22,141 nt of DNA. It comes from JAFAXD01 sp035472475 (GTDB lineage: Bacteria > Pseudomonadota > Alphaproteobacteria > Rhizobiales > Xanthobacteraceae). The position numbers were made by a program, and so were the translations under genes. The number at the start of each line of letters is the position of its first letter. The first letter of the stretch is position 1. The stretch lies in NCBI GenBank assembly GCA_035472475.1, contig DATIPA010000234.1, forward strand, positions 1 through 22,141, given 5' to 3'. Shown piece by piece: positions 7,584-15,333 of this stretch. The notes below the pieces were generated by a model. The model was not told where the DNA came from, searched no databases, and saw nothing but the letters and a program-made list of their open reading frames with translations.

Positions 7584-8426
7584 ATGACCGTTACCGACCG
7601 GATCGAGTTGATGTCAGTGCCCGCCGAAACCCGCCCAGACGCCGCGATGCTGGACCGTTCCCACGGTGTTCGGCGCCTGTTGCCACTCATCATTGTGGCG
7701 GCGGCGATCGTCGTCGTGTTCGGCACGGGACTCTACCGCCAACTTTCGTTCGAGCAGCTGGTGCGACACCACGTCGCCATCGAAAAGCTGGTGGCCGAGC
7801 ATGGGCCCGCGATGTTCGCGGCCTATGTCGGGCTCTACGTCGCGGTGGTGATGCTTTCGATCCCAGGCGCGCTGGTGCTCACAGTCGCCGGCGGCGTCGT
7901 ATTCGGCACGCTGCTCGGCGCGCTCGGCGCGATTGCCGGGGCAACCGTCGGCGCCACCATCATCTTTCTGATCGCACGTGGGGCGGTCGGCGAAATCCTG
8001 ATCCGCCGCGCCGGGCCAAGATTGGCCAAGGTGGCGGCCGGCTTTCGCGAGGACGCGTTCTGCTATCTGCTGTTCCTGCGCCTGGTGCCGTTGTTTCCGT
8101 TCTGGCTCGTCAACCTCGTTCCGGCACTCGCCGGCGTCCGGCTGTTCCCGTTCGTGGGCGCAACCGCCCTCGGCATCATCCCCGGCACTTTCGCGTTCGC
8201 ATTTTTCGGCTCGGGTCTCGACAGTATGCTCGATGCCCAGGAGGCCACCCACCAAGCCTGTCGGGCCGCCGGCACCACCACTTGCGCGTTCGGCTTTGAC
8301 GTTTTCGCCTTGGCGACGCCGCGAGTGATCGCCGCGTTCATCATCCTCGGTCTGTTTGCGCTGCTGCCGGTGGTGGTCAAGCACGTGAAGGCATCCCGTC
8401 ACCATGGCGGACACCCTCAAGCCTGA
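7584..8426 (+). CDS. TVP38/TMEM64-family (VTT/DedA-like) membrane protein
   Basis: This is a 280 aa integral membrane protein of the SNARE-associated/VTT (PF09335-type) family, related to DedA and TVP38, whose members are proposed lipid scramblases or transporters. Hydrophobic segments lie near residues 31-48, 79-100, 104-131, 160-181, 187-211 and 247-266. The central VTT signature is visible in residues 92-125 (IPGALVLTVAGGVVFG, then LGAIAGATVGATI) and in FLRLVPLFPFWLVNLVPAL at 164-182. A soluble insert at 212-246 has two cysteines (C226, C234). ATG 7584 lacks a Shine-Dalgarno; ATG 7611 has GGATCGAG ahead and is a possible true start. Its last 23 bp overlap the oxidoreductase gene, implying coupled translation and joint function. 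Confidence 0.85.
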   Translation: MTVTDRIELMSVPAETRPDAAMLDRSHGVRRLLPLIIVAAAIVVVFGTGLYRQLSFEQLVRHHVAIEKLVAEHGPAMFAAYVGLYVAVVMLSIPGALVLTVAGGVVFGTLLGALGAIAGATVGATIIFLIARGAVGEILIRRAGPRLAKVAAGFREDAFCYLLFLRLVPLFPFWLVNLVPALAGVRLFPFVGATALGIIPGTFAFAFFGSGLDSMLDAQEATHQACRAAGTTTCAFGFDVFALATPRVIAAFIILGLFALLPVVVKHVKASRHHGGHPQA

Positions 8427-9819
8427 CCTGTGCGTCATTGGCGCGGGCGCCGGCGGCCTTTCGGTCGCCGCCGCGGCGGCCGCGTTTGGCGTTCCGGTGG
8501 TGTTGATCGAGAAGGGCCGCATGGGCGGCGACTGCCTCAACTACGGCTGCGTGCCGTCGAAAGCGCTGCTCGCAGCCGCCCGCCATGTTGCCGACATTGC
8601 GAGTGCGGGCGCTTTCGGCGTGCGGACCGGCGCGACCGAGGTGGATTTCGCGGCCGTCACCCAACACGTCCGCGACACCGTTGCGGGGCTCGCACCGAAT
8701 GATTCCGCCGAGCGCTTCACCGGGCTTGGCGTGCGCGTGATCCCCGGAGCCGCGCGGTTTACCGATCCCGCGACCGTCGCGGTCGACGACAAATTCACCA
8801 TCAAGGCGCGTCGCTTCGTGATCGCGACAGGATCGAGGCCGTTCGTTCCAAGCATTCCGGGGATCGCGCAGACGCCATTCTTCACCAATGAGACGATTTT
8901 CGACCTCGCGGTAAAGCCCGCGCATCTGTTGATCATCGGGGGCGGGCCGGTCGGGGTCGAAATTGCACAGGCGTTCCGGCGGCTCGGCAGCGCGGTGACC
9001 GTGATCGAAGCCGCAATCCCGCTCGGCAAAGATGATCCGGAATGCGCCGCGGTCGTGCTCACGGCGCTGGCGCGCGAAGGCGTGGTGTTCCGATCCGGCG
9101 TCAGACTGGTGAAGGTTGCCGGCACGTCGACCATCCAGATGACGCTCAGTGGTGGCGAAGTGATCGAAGGCAGCCATCTGATGGTCGCGGCCGGCCGCAC
9201 GCCGGTGACCGACGGCCTGGGGCTTGAGCACGCCGCTATTGCGAGCACCCAGCACGGCATCACGGTCGACCGCCACCTGCGCACGACCAACAAGCGCGTC
9301 TACGCCATCGGCGACGTCATCGGCGGGTTGCAATTCACCCATGTCGCCAACGACCATGCGGGTATCGTGATCCGGCACGCGCTGTTTCGGTTGCCCGCCC
9401 GAATCAGATACGACGCGACCCCGTGGGTGACCTATACGGACCCCGAACTGGCACAGGTCGGCTTGACGGAAGATCAGGCGCGCCGCGCCGGGCATGCTGT
9501 CCGCATCCTGCGCTGGCCCTACCATGAGAATGATCGCGCCCGGATCGAACGCGCTTCCGGCGGGCATATCAAAGTGATAACCAACCGGCGCGGCAGCATT
9601 CTCGGCGCCAGCATCGTCGGCCGGGACGCGGGCGAGCTCATCTCGGTCTTCACGCTCGCGATCACCCAGCGGCTGAATATCCGGGCGCTGGCCGGGTATA
9701 TTGTTCCGTACCCGACGCTCGCCGAAATCGGAAAGCGTGCGGCAATGAGCCACTTCGCCCCCAGTTTGACCAGCCCGATGGTGCGGCGCATCATCGGCTG
9801 GCTGCGTCGCCTGGGCTAG
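8404..9819 (+). CDS. FAD-dependent pyridine nucleotide-disulfide oxidoreductase (Lpd/MerA-like)
   Basis: This 471 aa protein has the class I disulfide oxidoreductase fold. FAD motif GAGAGG is at 13-18, redox-active pair C44/C49 is in GGDCLNYGCVPSK, and the FAD-linked ATGSRP is near 141. A second Rossmann motif IIGGGPVGVEIAQAF lies near 178-192, GD (YAIGDVIGG) precedes the interface domain, and the dimerisation domain ends the protein. In dihydrolipoamide dehydrogenase and glutathione reductase the C-terminal base is His in HPT-x-x-E; here the motif reads YPTLAE at 436-441, so that His appears to be Tyr. There is no MerA heavy-metal domain and no C-terminal vicinal Cys pair, so I do not call it LpdA or MerA. 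It overlaps the upstream VTT gene by 23 bp. The substrate is unknown. Confidence 0.86.
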   Translation: MADTLKPDLCVIGAGAGGLSVAAAAAAFGVPVVLIEKGRMGGDCLNYGCVPSKALLAAARHVADIASAGAFGVRTGATEVDFAAVTQHVRDTVAGLAPNDSAERFTGLGVRVIPGAARFTDPATVAVDDKFTIKARRFVIATGSRPFVPSIPGIAQTPFFTNETIFDLAVKPAHLLIIGGGPVGVEIAQAFRRLGSAVTVIEAAIPLGKDDPECAAVVLTALAREGVVFRSGVRLVKVAGTSTIQMTLSGGEVIEGSHLMVAAGRTPVTDGLGLEHAAIASTQHGITVDRHLRTTNKRVYAIGDVIGGLQFTHVANDHAGIVIRHALFRLPARIRYDATPWVTYTDPELAQVGLTEDQARRAGHAVRILRWPYHENDRARIERASGGHIKVITNRRGSILGASIVGRDAGELISVFTLAITQRLNIRALAGYIVPYPTLAEIGKRAAMSHFAPSLTSPMVRRIIGWLRRLG

Positions 9820-9837
9820 GGTTAAGCACTTGCAGAT

Positions 9838-11316
9838 ATGAGCGAAACCAAGACCAACGCGGGGCCCGAGGAGGGCCGCAAGACGGGCCGGTGGCATCAC
9901 GGGCTCGGCCTCTCTGGCAAGCTCCTGCTGCTGACGACGGCGTTCGTGATGATCGCCGAAGTGCTGATCTACGTCCCTTCGATCGCCAACTTCCGCATCA
10001 TGTGGCTGCAGGACCGGCTGGCGGCCGCGCATACCGCCGCGCTCGTGCTCGACGCAGCGCCGAGCGGCATGGTGCCCGAAAGCCTGGCGCAGCAAATCCT
10101 CGACAGCATCGGCGCCAAGTCGGTGGTGATGAAGACCAATCAGCAGCGCCGCCTGCTGGTTACCAGTAACGTTGCCACCGAGGTCGATCAGACCGTCGAC
10201 GTCCGCAGTATCAAGCCGCTCAAGGCCATCATCGAGGCGTTCCAAACGTTGCTGATGAGCAAGAGTACGGATCTGGTGCGCGCGGTCGGCCCGGCGCCGC
10301 GCGGCGGCCAGTTCGTCGAGATCGTGGTCGAGGAAGGCCCGCTGCGCGCAGCCATGCTCGGCTACTCGCGTAATATCCTGCTGCTGTCGCTGGTGATCTC
10401 AATCATCACGGCGGCACTTGTTTACTTGTCGTTGTTGCTGCTGTTCGTGCGGCCGATGCACCGCATCACCGCCAACATGACGCAGTTCCGCAGCGACCCG
10501 GAGGCTCCCGGCCGGATCATTGCGCCCTCGAGGCGCAGCGACGAAATCGGCGTCGCACAGCGCGAACTCTCGGCGATGCAGCACGACCTCGTGTCGATGC
10601 TGCACGAGAAAAGCCGCCTTGCCGCGCTCGGTCTCGCGGTCTCGAAGATCAACCATGACCTGCGCAACCTGCTGTCGTCGGCGCAGCTCTTTTCCGACCG
10701 GCTCGCCGATCTTCCCGACCCGAGGGTGCAGCAGTTCGCACCCAAGCTGATGCGGGCGCTGGAGCGAGCCATCGCGTTCTGCCAGTCGACCCTGTCGTAC
10801 GGCGGCGCGCACGAACCACCGCCCGATCGCCGGCCGGTCGCATTCGAAGCGCTGGTCGCTGAAGTACGCGATACACTCGGGCTTACCGGCACCATCGGCT
10901 GGATCAGCGCGGTCGAGCGTGGGCTCGTGGTCGACGCCGATCACGATCAGCTGCTGCGTGTCCTGCTTAATCTCACCCGCAACGCGGCCCAGGCACTGGA
11001 GAGTCGCGCGCCCAACGAGCCGACGCGCGATCAGGTGCGCGTCACTGGCCGTCGCGAAGGCGCGGTGGTGATGATCGAGGTGTCCGATACGGGTCCTGGG
11101 CTGTCCGCAAGGGCACGCGCACATCTGTTCGAGCCGTTCCAGGCTTCGACCCGCACCGGCGGCACTGGCTTGGGACTTGCCATTGCGGCCGAGCTCGTGC
11201 GCGCTCATGACGGCGAGATCAAGCTCGTCGACGGCACCATCGGCGCGACCTTCCGCATCACCATTCCGGATCGCGCGGTCGACCTGCAGACCTGGCGCAA
11301 GGAAGCGCGCGCGTAA
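9838..11316 (+). CDS. Two-TM HAMP sensor histidine kinase
   Basis: This is a 492 aa inner-membrane histidine kinase. TM1 lies near residues 28-48 (LLLLTTAFVMIAEVLIYVP), then comes a periplasmic sensor of about 130 aa with no domain I recognise, and TM2 near 179-204. A HAMP linker spans about 204-257, starting at RPMHRITANM. The phosphoacceptor helix contains His273 in KINHDLRNLLSSAQ. The ATPase domain has the N box NLTRNAAQAL (N378, N382), G1 DTGPG at 417-421, F-box EPF and G2 GGTGLGLAIA from 441. All catalytic residues are present. No response regulator is encoded nearby, so its partner is elsewhere. It starts 18 bp after the oxidoreductase, suggesting co-transcription. No good ribosome-binding site is seen. 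Confidence 0.92.
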   Translation: MSETKTNAGPEEGRKTGRWHHGLGLSGKLLLLTTAFVMIAEVLIYVPSIANFRIMWLQDRLAAAHTAALVLDAAPSGMVPESLAQQILDSIGAKSVVMKTNQQRRLLVTSNVATEVDQTVDVRSIKPLKAIIEAFQTLLMSKSTDLVRAVGPAPRGGQFVEIVVEEGPLRAAMLGYSRNILLLSLVISIITAALVYLSLLLLFVRPMHRITANMTQFRSDPEAPGRIIAPSRRSDEIGVAQRELSAMQHDLVSMLHEKSRLAALGLAVSKINHDLRNLLSSAQLFSDRLADLPDPRVQQFAPKLMRALERAIAFCQSTLSYGGAHEPPPDRRPVAFEALVAEVRDTLGLTGTIGWISAVERGLVVDADHDQLLRVLLNLTRNAAQALESRAPNEPTRDQVRVTGRREGAVVMIEVSDTGPGLSARARAHLFEPFQASTRTGGTGLGLAIAAELVRAHDGEIKLVDGTIGATFRITIPDRAVDLQTWRKEARA

Positions 11317-11327
11317 CCTGCAACGCG

Positions 11328-11423
11328 GTAGGATGGGTTGACCCCCGGGCCCTTGACCCAGGGAAACACACCGCGGACCAAGCATCATCCCGACGGGTTT
11401 CGCTGACGCTCAACCCATCCTAC
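11328..11423. repeat. REP/MITE-like element with 14-bp perfect terminal inverted repeats
   Basis: GTAGGATGGGTTGA at 11328-11341 is exactly complementary to TCAACCCATCCTAC at 11410-11423, bounding a 96-bp element between the histidine kinase stop and the substrate-binding protein. The right half also carries GGGTTTCGCTGACGCTCAACC, typical of an intergenic repeat that I recall as widespread in Bradyrhizobium and related genera. Transcribed, it could fold into a long hairpin and end the kinase transcript. It lies in non-coding DNA. Confidence 0.8.
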
Positions 11424-11454
11424 AGTGCCGCCCGCAAATTTTGCCGAGACCCGT

Positions 11455-12477
11455 ATGCCGATACGCAACGCCCTCATGTTCGTGGCGCCCGCCGCAGTGC
11501 TCGTCGTTTCTGTACTTGCGCTCGCGCATGACGAAGGCTGGGACAAGGTCGTGGCGGCCGCGAAGGCCGAGGGCAAAGTCACGTTCTATTCCGGGCTCGT
11601 CGGCTCGCCCAGCACGGCGGCGGTCGCTCGCGCCTTCGAGAAGTCGACCGGAATCACAACGGAGTTCCTCGATCTGCGCATCAGCGAAATCCGCGAGCGC
11701 ATGCGCGCCGAGCAGATAGCGGGCCATGTGATCGGCGACGTGCTCACAACGTCCTATAACGTCACCACGTCGATCGAAAACAACGAAGGCTCGCTGCAGC
11801 CGCTGCGGGCGTTCCCCAACCGCGCGCGCGCGGATGTCGCCATCGACAACCCGGCCGGCACGCAGGTGCCGGTTTACGTGCTCAAATACGGCATTTTGAT
11901 CAACACCAAGCTCGTCGCGCCCGCTGACGAGCCGAAGAGCTGGGCCGATCTCCTCGACCCGAAATGGAACGGCAAGATCCTTGCCGACGACCCGCGGGCG
12001 CTCGGCGGCGGTTTCAACGCATTCGTTGCGCAGCACGACAGGCTCGGGGTGGATTTTCTGAAAAAGCTCGCCGATCAGAAGCTCGTCTTCATCCGCGATC
12101 TGCGCGAAGCCGAACGCCGCGTCGCGCGCGGCGAATATCCGATCTACATCCCGTTCCTGTTCAACGACTTCTCGTCACTCAAGGGCCTTCCGGTCAAGGC
12201 GATCGTGCCGAGCGAGGGCGTCGCCTACGTGCAGTTCGTCGCCTCCATGGTCAAGAACACGACGCATCCCAACGCTGCGTTGATATTCATCAACTTCCTG
12301 CTCTCCAACGAGGCGCAGCTCATCTTCGCACAGGAAGGGCTGGGGCCGGTCGTCAGCGCGGTCGACGCCAAGGTACCGGACGATCTGCGGCCCCTCGTGG
12401 CCGCCGCGCCGATGGGCACAAGCGATTGGAGGCGCGAGCAAAAGCTGTTGCAACTGGCGAAGGAGATATTCAAGTAG
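11455..12477 (+). CDS. ABC transporter periplasmic substrate-binding protein (FbpA/AfuA-like)
   Basis: This 340 aa protein starts with a Sec signal peptide (MPIRNALMF, then a hydrophobic core ending VLALA, cleavage before HDEGW at about residue 25). The mature N terminus (WDKVVAAAKAEGKVTFYSGL) and later KSWADLLDPKWNGKILADDP and YPIYIPFLF segments fit the type 2 extracellular solute-binding family that includes ferric-iron and phosphonate/putrescine binders. ATG 11455 is chosen because it places the signal peptide at the N terminus; a GTG at 11425 would begin right at the repeat edge. No permease or ATPase gene is adjacent, so it either borrows a transporter or its partners lie elsewhere. The ligand is unknown. 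Its place before an oxygenase and an amidohydrolase suggests an organic nitrogen or sulfur compound. Confidence 0.85.
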   Translation: MPIRNALMFVAPAAVLVVSVLALAHDEGWDKVVAAAKAEGKVTFYSGLVGSPSTAAVARAFEKSTGITTEFLDLRISEIRERMRAEQIAGHVIGDVLTTSYNVTTSIENNEGSLQPLRAFPNRARADVAIDNPAGTQVPVYVLKYGILINTKLVAPADEPKSWADLLDPKWNGKILADDPRALGGGFNAFVAQHDRLGVDFLKKLADQKLVFIRDLREAERRVARGEYPIYIPFLFNDFSSLKGLPVKAIVPSEGVAYVQFVASMVKNTTHPNAALIFINFLLSNEAQLIFAQEGLGPVVSAVDAKVPDDLRPLVAAAPMGTSDWRREQKLLQLAKEIFK

Positions 12478-12516
12478 TGATGGCGGGCGGATGTTGGCGG
12501 GAGGACAAGCAAGAAT

Positions 12517-13638
12517 ATGGATCGGCGGCAATCAAACCCGGTCTTCAATGATCGCAAGCTGAAGCTCGGGACCTTTCAGACCAACCTCGACAGCGGCTGC
12601 GTGATGTCGGACCTCGATGGCCGGCTTGAGATCAGCTGGCCTAACACGGTCGCGCTCGCGCAACTCGCCGACGAGATGGAGTTCGAGGCGCTGGTGCCGG
12701 TCGCGCGCTGGGCCGGCTTTGGCGGCGCCACCAACCCGCAGGGGCCGGGTTTCGAAGCCTACACCTGGGCGGCCGGGATCAGCGGCGCCACCACGAAGAC
12801 CGGCGTGGTCTCGACCTCGCACGTCTCGCTCAATCATCCGATCATCTCGGCCAAGCAATGCGCGGCGATCGACCACATCTCCAACGGGCGCTTCACGCTC
12901 AACATCGTGTGCGGCTGGAACGGTCCGGAGATGGACATGTTCAACATCCCGCTGCAGGGTCATGACGAGCGCTACGAATGCGCGGAGGAGTGGCTGTCGA
13001 TCGTCAAGCGGCTGTGGACGCAGGACGAGAGCTTCGATCACGCTGGCCGGTTCTACACCATCCGCAAGGGCTATCTGGCGCCCAAGCCGCTGCAGCAACC
13101 CTATCCGGCGATCATGAATGCGGGCGGCTCCGAGCGCGGCCGCAAGTTCGCCTGTCAGCACGCCGACATGGTCTACACGGTGATCCGCAACACCGACCCG
13201 GAGATGAACCGCAAGCACGTGCAGGCCTATCACGCGCTTGCCAAGGAGTACGGGCGCAGGATCCAGGTCTGGAGCCTCGCCAACATCGTGCAGGGCGAGA
13301 CCGAAAAAGAGGCGCGCGAGTTCTACGACTATTACGTCCACCAGAAGGGCGACTTCGCGGCGGCCGGCAACGTGGTCAACGCGATGGCGGCCGAGATCAA
13401 CGCGCGGACGTACACCCCGGCGCAGATCAAATCGATGGCGGAAGTGTTTGTCGCGGCCTGGGGCGGCAACACCTTGATTGGTACCAAGGAGCAGATCGTC
13501 GACGGGCTCGCACGCATCGCAAGCTGGGGCCTCGACGGATTGCTGCTGGCGTTTCCGCGCTATGAAGCGGGCATGCGCGAGTTCCGCGACGTGACCTATC
13601 CGCTCGTCAAGCAGGCAGGGCTGCGGGATGCGAAGTAA
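12517..13638 (+). CDS. LLM-class flavin-dependent monooxygenase (RutA/SsuD-like)
   Basis: This 373 aa protein has the bacterial luciferase-like TIM-barrel fold. N-terminal LKLGTFQTNLDSGC is the first strand, followed by ALAQLADEMEFEALVPVARW, TGVVSTSHVSLNHPIISAKQ, the family stretch DHISNGRFTLNIVCGWNGPE, a conserved HDERYECAEEWLSIVKRLW and KPLQQPYPAIMNAGGSERG. These resemble RutA, SsuD and NtaA-type enzymes that use FMNH2 and O2 to open or cleave heterocycles, sulfonates or chelators. They need a separate flavin reductase; an FMN reductase lies at 20.2-20.8 kb, but pairing is speculative. ATG 12517 has GGGAGGA about 12 bases upstream. It starts 39 bp after the substrate-binding protein gene. 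Confidence 0.9.
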   Translation: MDRRQSNPVFNDRKLKLGTFQTNLDSGCVMSDLDGRLEISWPNTVALAQLADEMEFEALVPVARWAGFGGATNPQGPGFEAYTWAAGISGATTKTGVVSTSHVSLNHPIISAKQCAAIDHISNGRFTLNIVCGWNGPEMDMFNIPLQGHDERYECAEEWLSIVKRLWTQDESFDHAGRFYTIRKGYLAPKPLQQPYPAIMNAGGSERGRKFACQHADMVYTVIRNTDPEMNRKHVQAYHALAKEYGRRIQVWSLANIVQGETEKEAREFYDYYVHQKGDFAAAGNVVNAMAAEINARTYTPAQIKSMAEVFVAAWGGNTLIGTKEQIVDGLARIASWGLDGLLLAFPRYEAGMREFRDVTYPLVKQAGLRDAK

Positions 13639-13646
13639 GGTTGGAG

Positions 13647-13775
13647 CCCCCTCACCCGGCCGCTCCGCGGCCGACCTCTCCCCGCTGGGGAGAGGTGAAG
13701 CTGCGGCACGGCGGTGCCCCAAGGTCACCTCTCCCCAGCGGGGAGAGGTCGCGAGCGCAGCGAGCGGGTGAGGGG
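13647..13775. repeat. Double REP-like palindrome (BIME-like)
   Basis: Two perfect hairpins, ACCTCTCCCC-gct-GGGGAGAGGT at 13674-13696 and ACCTCTCCCC-agc-GGGGAGAGGT at 13727-13749, sit head to head inside a larger inverted repeat whose ends are CCCCTCACCCG (13647-13657) and CGGGTGAGGGG (13765-13775). The arms also carry GCTCCGCGGCC and GCGCAGCGAGCG. The layout is that of paired REP units (BIME) in the 158-bp gap between the monooxygenase and amidohydrolase genes. Such elements can block exoribonucleases or attenuate transcription, so they may set the ratio of the two products. Confidence 0.85.
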
Positions 13776-13796
13776 ATCAGGAATCGGAGCAACAAT

Positions 13797-15173
13797 ATGA
13801 AACGCACGCTGATCAAATGCGGGTGGCTCGTTACGCTCGACGATGCGATCGGCGATTTTCATGGCGGCGAGCTGCTTTACACCGGCGACCGGATTACCGC
13901 CGTCGGCAAGGACCTCAACGCCAGCGCCGATACGGTGATCGACGCTACCGACAAGATCGTGATGCCGGGCCTCGTCAACGCCCACATGCACACCTGGGAG
14001 ACCGCGCTGCGCGGGATCGCGGCGGAGTGGCTCTCCGCCGGCTACATGAAACACATCCACGGCAACCTCGCGACCCACTACCAGCCGGAGGATAATTACG
14101 TTGCCAACCTGATGGGCGCGCTCGGCCAGATCGACGGCGGCACCACCACGCTGGTCGACTGGTGTCACAACATCACGACGCTCGAACACGCCGAGCGCGC
14201 GATCGACGGCCTCATGGACAGCGGTATCCGCGCGGTGTTCGCGCACGGCACCGCCAAGCCACCGACCAAACCGGGCGACAAGCCGTTCACTCACGTGCCG
14301 CATCCGCGCGAGCGCATCGATGCCTTGCGCAAGGGCCGGCTCGCCAGCAACGACAGCCGCGTAACGCTCGCGATGGCGATTCTTGGGCCCGACTACTCGG
14401 TGTGGGAGGTGGTCGAGCAGGACATCCGGATGGCGCGCGAGTACGGCCTCGTCTCCTCTTCGCACACGCGTCGCAAGGAAGAGTCGGTGCTGCCCGACGG
14501 TTACGCGCGCATGCTCAAGGCAGGCTTGCTCGGCCCCGACCACAACCTGGTGCACGGCACGACTTATGATGAGGCCGACCTCAAGGTCGTGATCGATTCC
14601 GGCGCGAGCCTGACCTCGACGGTGCTGGTCGAGCTTCATCATCACATCGGCGACACCATGGTAGCGCGCGTGCGCGCCGCCGGCGGCGCGCCGTCGCTCG
14701 GCATCGACGTCGAGCCCTACGGAACCGGCCAGATGCTGCGCGAAATGCAGGCTGCGCTCCTGTTCGTTCGCGGCAAGGAGGTGCGCAACAACGCGATGCG
14801 CGGCAACTCGCCGTTCGCCAGCATGCCGGTGAAATCGCGCGAGGCGCTGATCTGGGCGACGCGCAACGGCGCGCGCGCATTCGGGCTCGAGAAAGAGATC
14901 GGGTCGCTCACGCCCGGCAAGAAGGCCGACATCGTGATGTTGCGCGCCAACGACATCAATATGGTGCCGGTGTGGGATCCGATCTACGCGATCGTCGATG
15001 TCGCGGGCGCCGGCAACGTCGATACCGTCATCATCGACGGCGTGATCCGCCAGGAACGCGGCCAGCTCACCTTCCCGGCCGATGTTTTGCGCAAGCGGCA
15101 GGCGGAGCTTGCCGAGTCCGGAGCGCGGCTGATGCGTGCCGGCGGCTATCAGGTCGAAAGCACGGCGAGGTGA
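13797..15173 (+). CDS. TrzA/ATZ-type metal-dependent amidohydrolase
   Basis: This 458 aa protein is an amidohydrolase-superfamily hydrolase of the chlorohydrolase/deaminase (TrzA-AtzA-SAH deaminase) group. The metal ligands are all in place: His63 and His65 in NAHMHTWETALRG, His223 in SSSHTRRKEE, His253 in NLVHGTTYDEAD and Asp304 in SLGIDVEP. The C-terminal beta-sandwich signature LTPGKKADIVMLRAND is present. ATG 13797 has GGAG 8 bases upstream; the frame is open further upstream only through the palindromic repeat, so those codons are rejected. It probably acts in the cytoplasm, hydrolysing C-N or C-X bonds of a ring compound. The context with an LLM monooxygenase and a substrate-binding protein suggests a catabolic route. 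The substrate cannot be named. Confidence 0.9.
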   Translation: MKRTLIKCGWLVTLDDAIGDFHGGELLYTGDRITAVGKDLNASADTVIDATDKIVMPGLVNAHMHTWETALRGIAAEWLSAGYMKHIHGNLATHYQPEDNYVANLMGALGQIDGGTTTLVDWCHNITTLEHAERAIDGLMDSGIRAVFAHGTAKPPTKPGDKPFTHVPHPRERIDALRKGRLASNDSRVTLAMAILGPDYSVWEVVEQDIRMAREYGLVSSSHTRRKEESVLPDGYARMLKAGLLGPDHNLVHGTTYDEADLKVVIDSGASLTSTVLVELHHHIGDTMVARVRAAGGAPSLGIDVEPYGTGQMLREMQAALLFVRGKEVRNNAMRGNSPFASMPVKSREALIWATRNGARAFGLEKEIGSLTPGKKADIVMLRANDINMVPVWDPIYAIVDVAGAGNVDTVIIDGVIRQERGQLTFPADVLRKRQAELAESGARLMRAGGYQVESTAR

Positions 15174-15270
15174 GCCGGCCGCCCGGATCAATAACTTTCA
15201 TTCTTGGATTGCGGAATCGAGCGCGCTCCGGGCGCCGGCATCGCTGTGGCCACCAGTCAGAGGCGGCGCC

Positions 15271-15299
15271 TTGCCAATTTGGCCTGAACCCGATAGCTA
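15271..15299 (+). promoter_or_regulatory. Possible promoter for tRNA-Arg
   Basis: TTGCCA at 15271-15276 (five of six bases of the -35 consensus) and TAGCTA at 15294-15299 (a poor -10) are 17 bases apart and would start transcription about 28 bases before the tRNA. The -10 is weak, so the call is tentative. Confidence 0.35.
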
Positions 15300-15333
15300 T
15301 GCGCCGCCTCGTGAGCACATTCCGCCGAGGCAC

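Noticed and set aside
8404..9819. Calling the oxidoreductase mercuric reductase or dihydrolipoamide dehydrogenase
   Set aside because: It lacks the MerA C-terminal Cys pair and metal-binding domain, lacks the Lpd catalytic His, and has no mer or dehydrogenase-complex genes nearby.
8377..10245. 622-codon minus-strand open frame opposite the oxidoreductase and kinase
   Set aside because: Shadow of two genes with intact catalytic motifs; composition is that of reversed GC-rich codons.
12532..15191. Minus-strand open frames of 398 and 488 codons opposite the monooxygenase and amidohydrolase
   Set aside because: Both are antisense to genes with intact motifs, and one runs through the REP palindrome.
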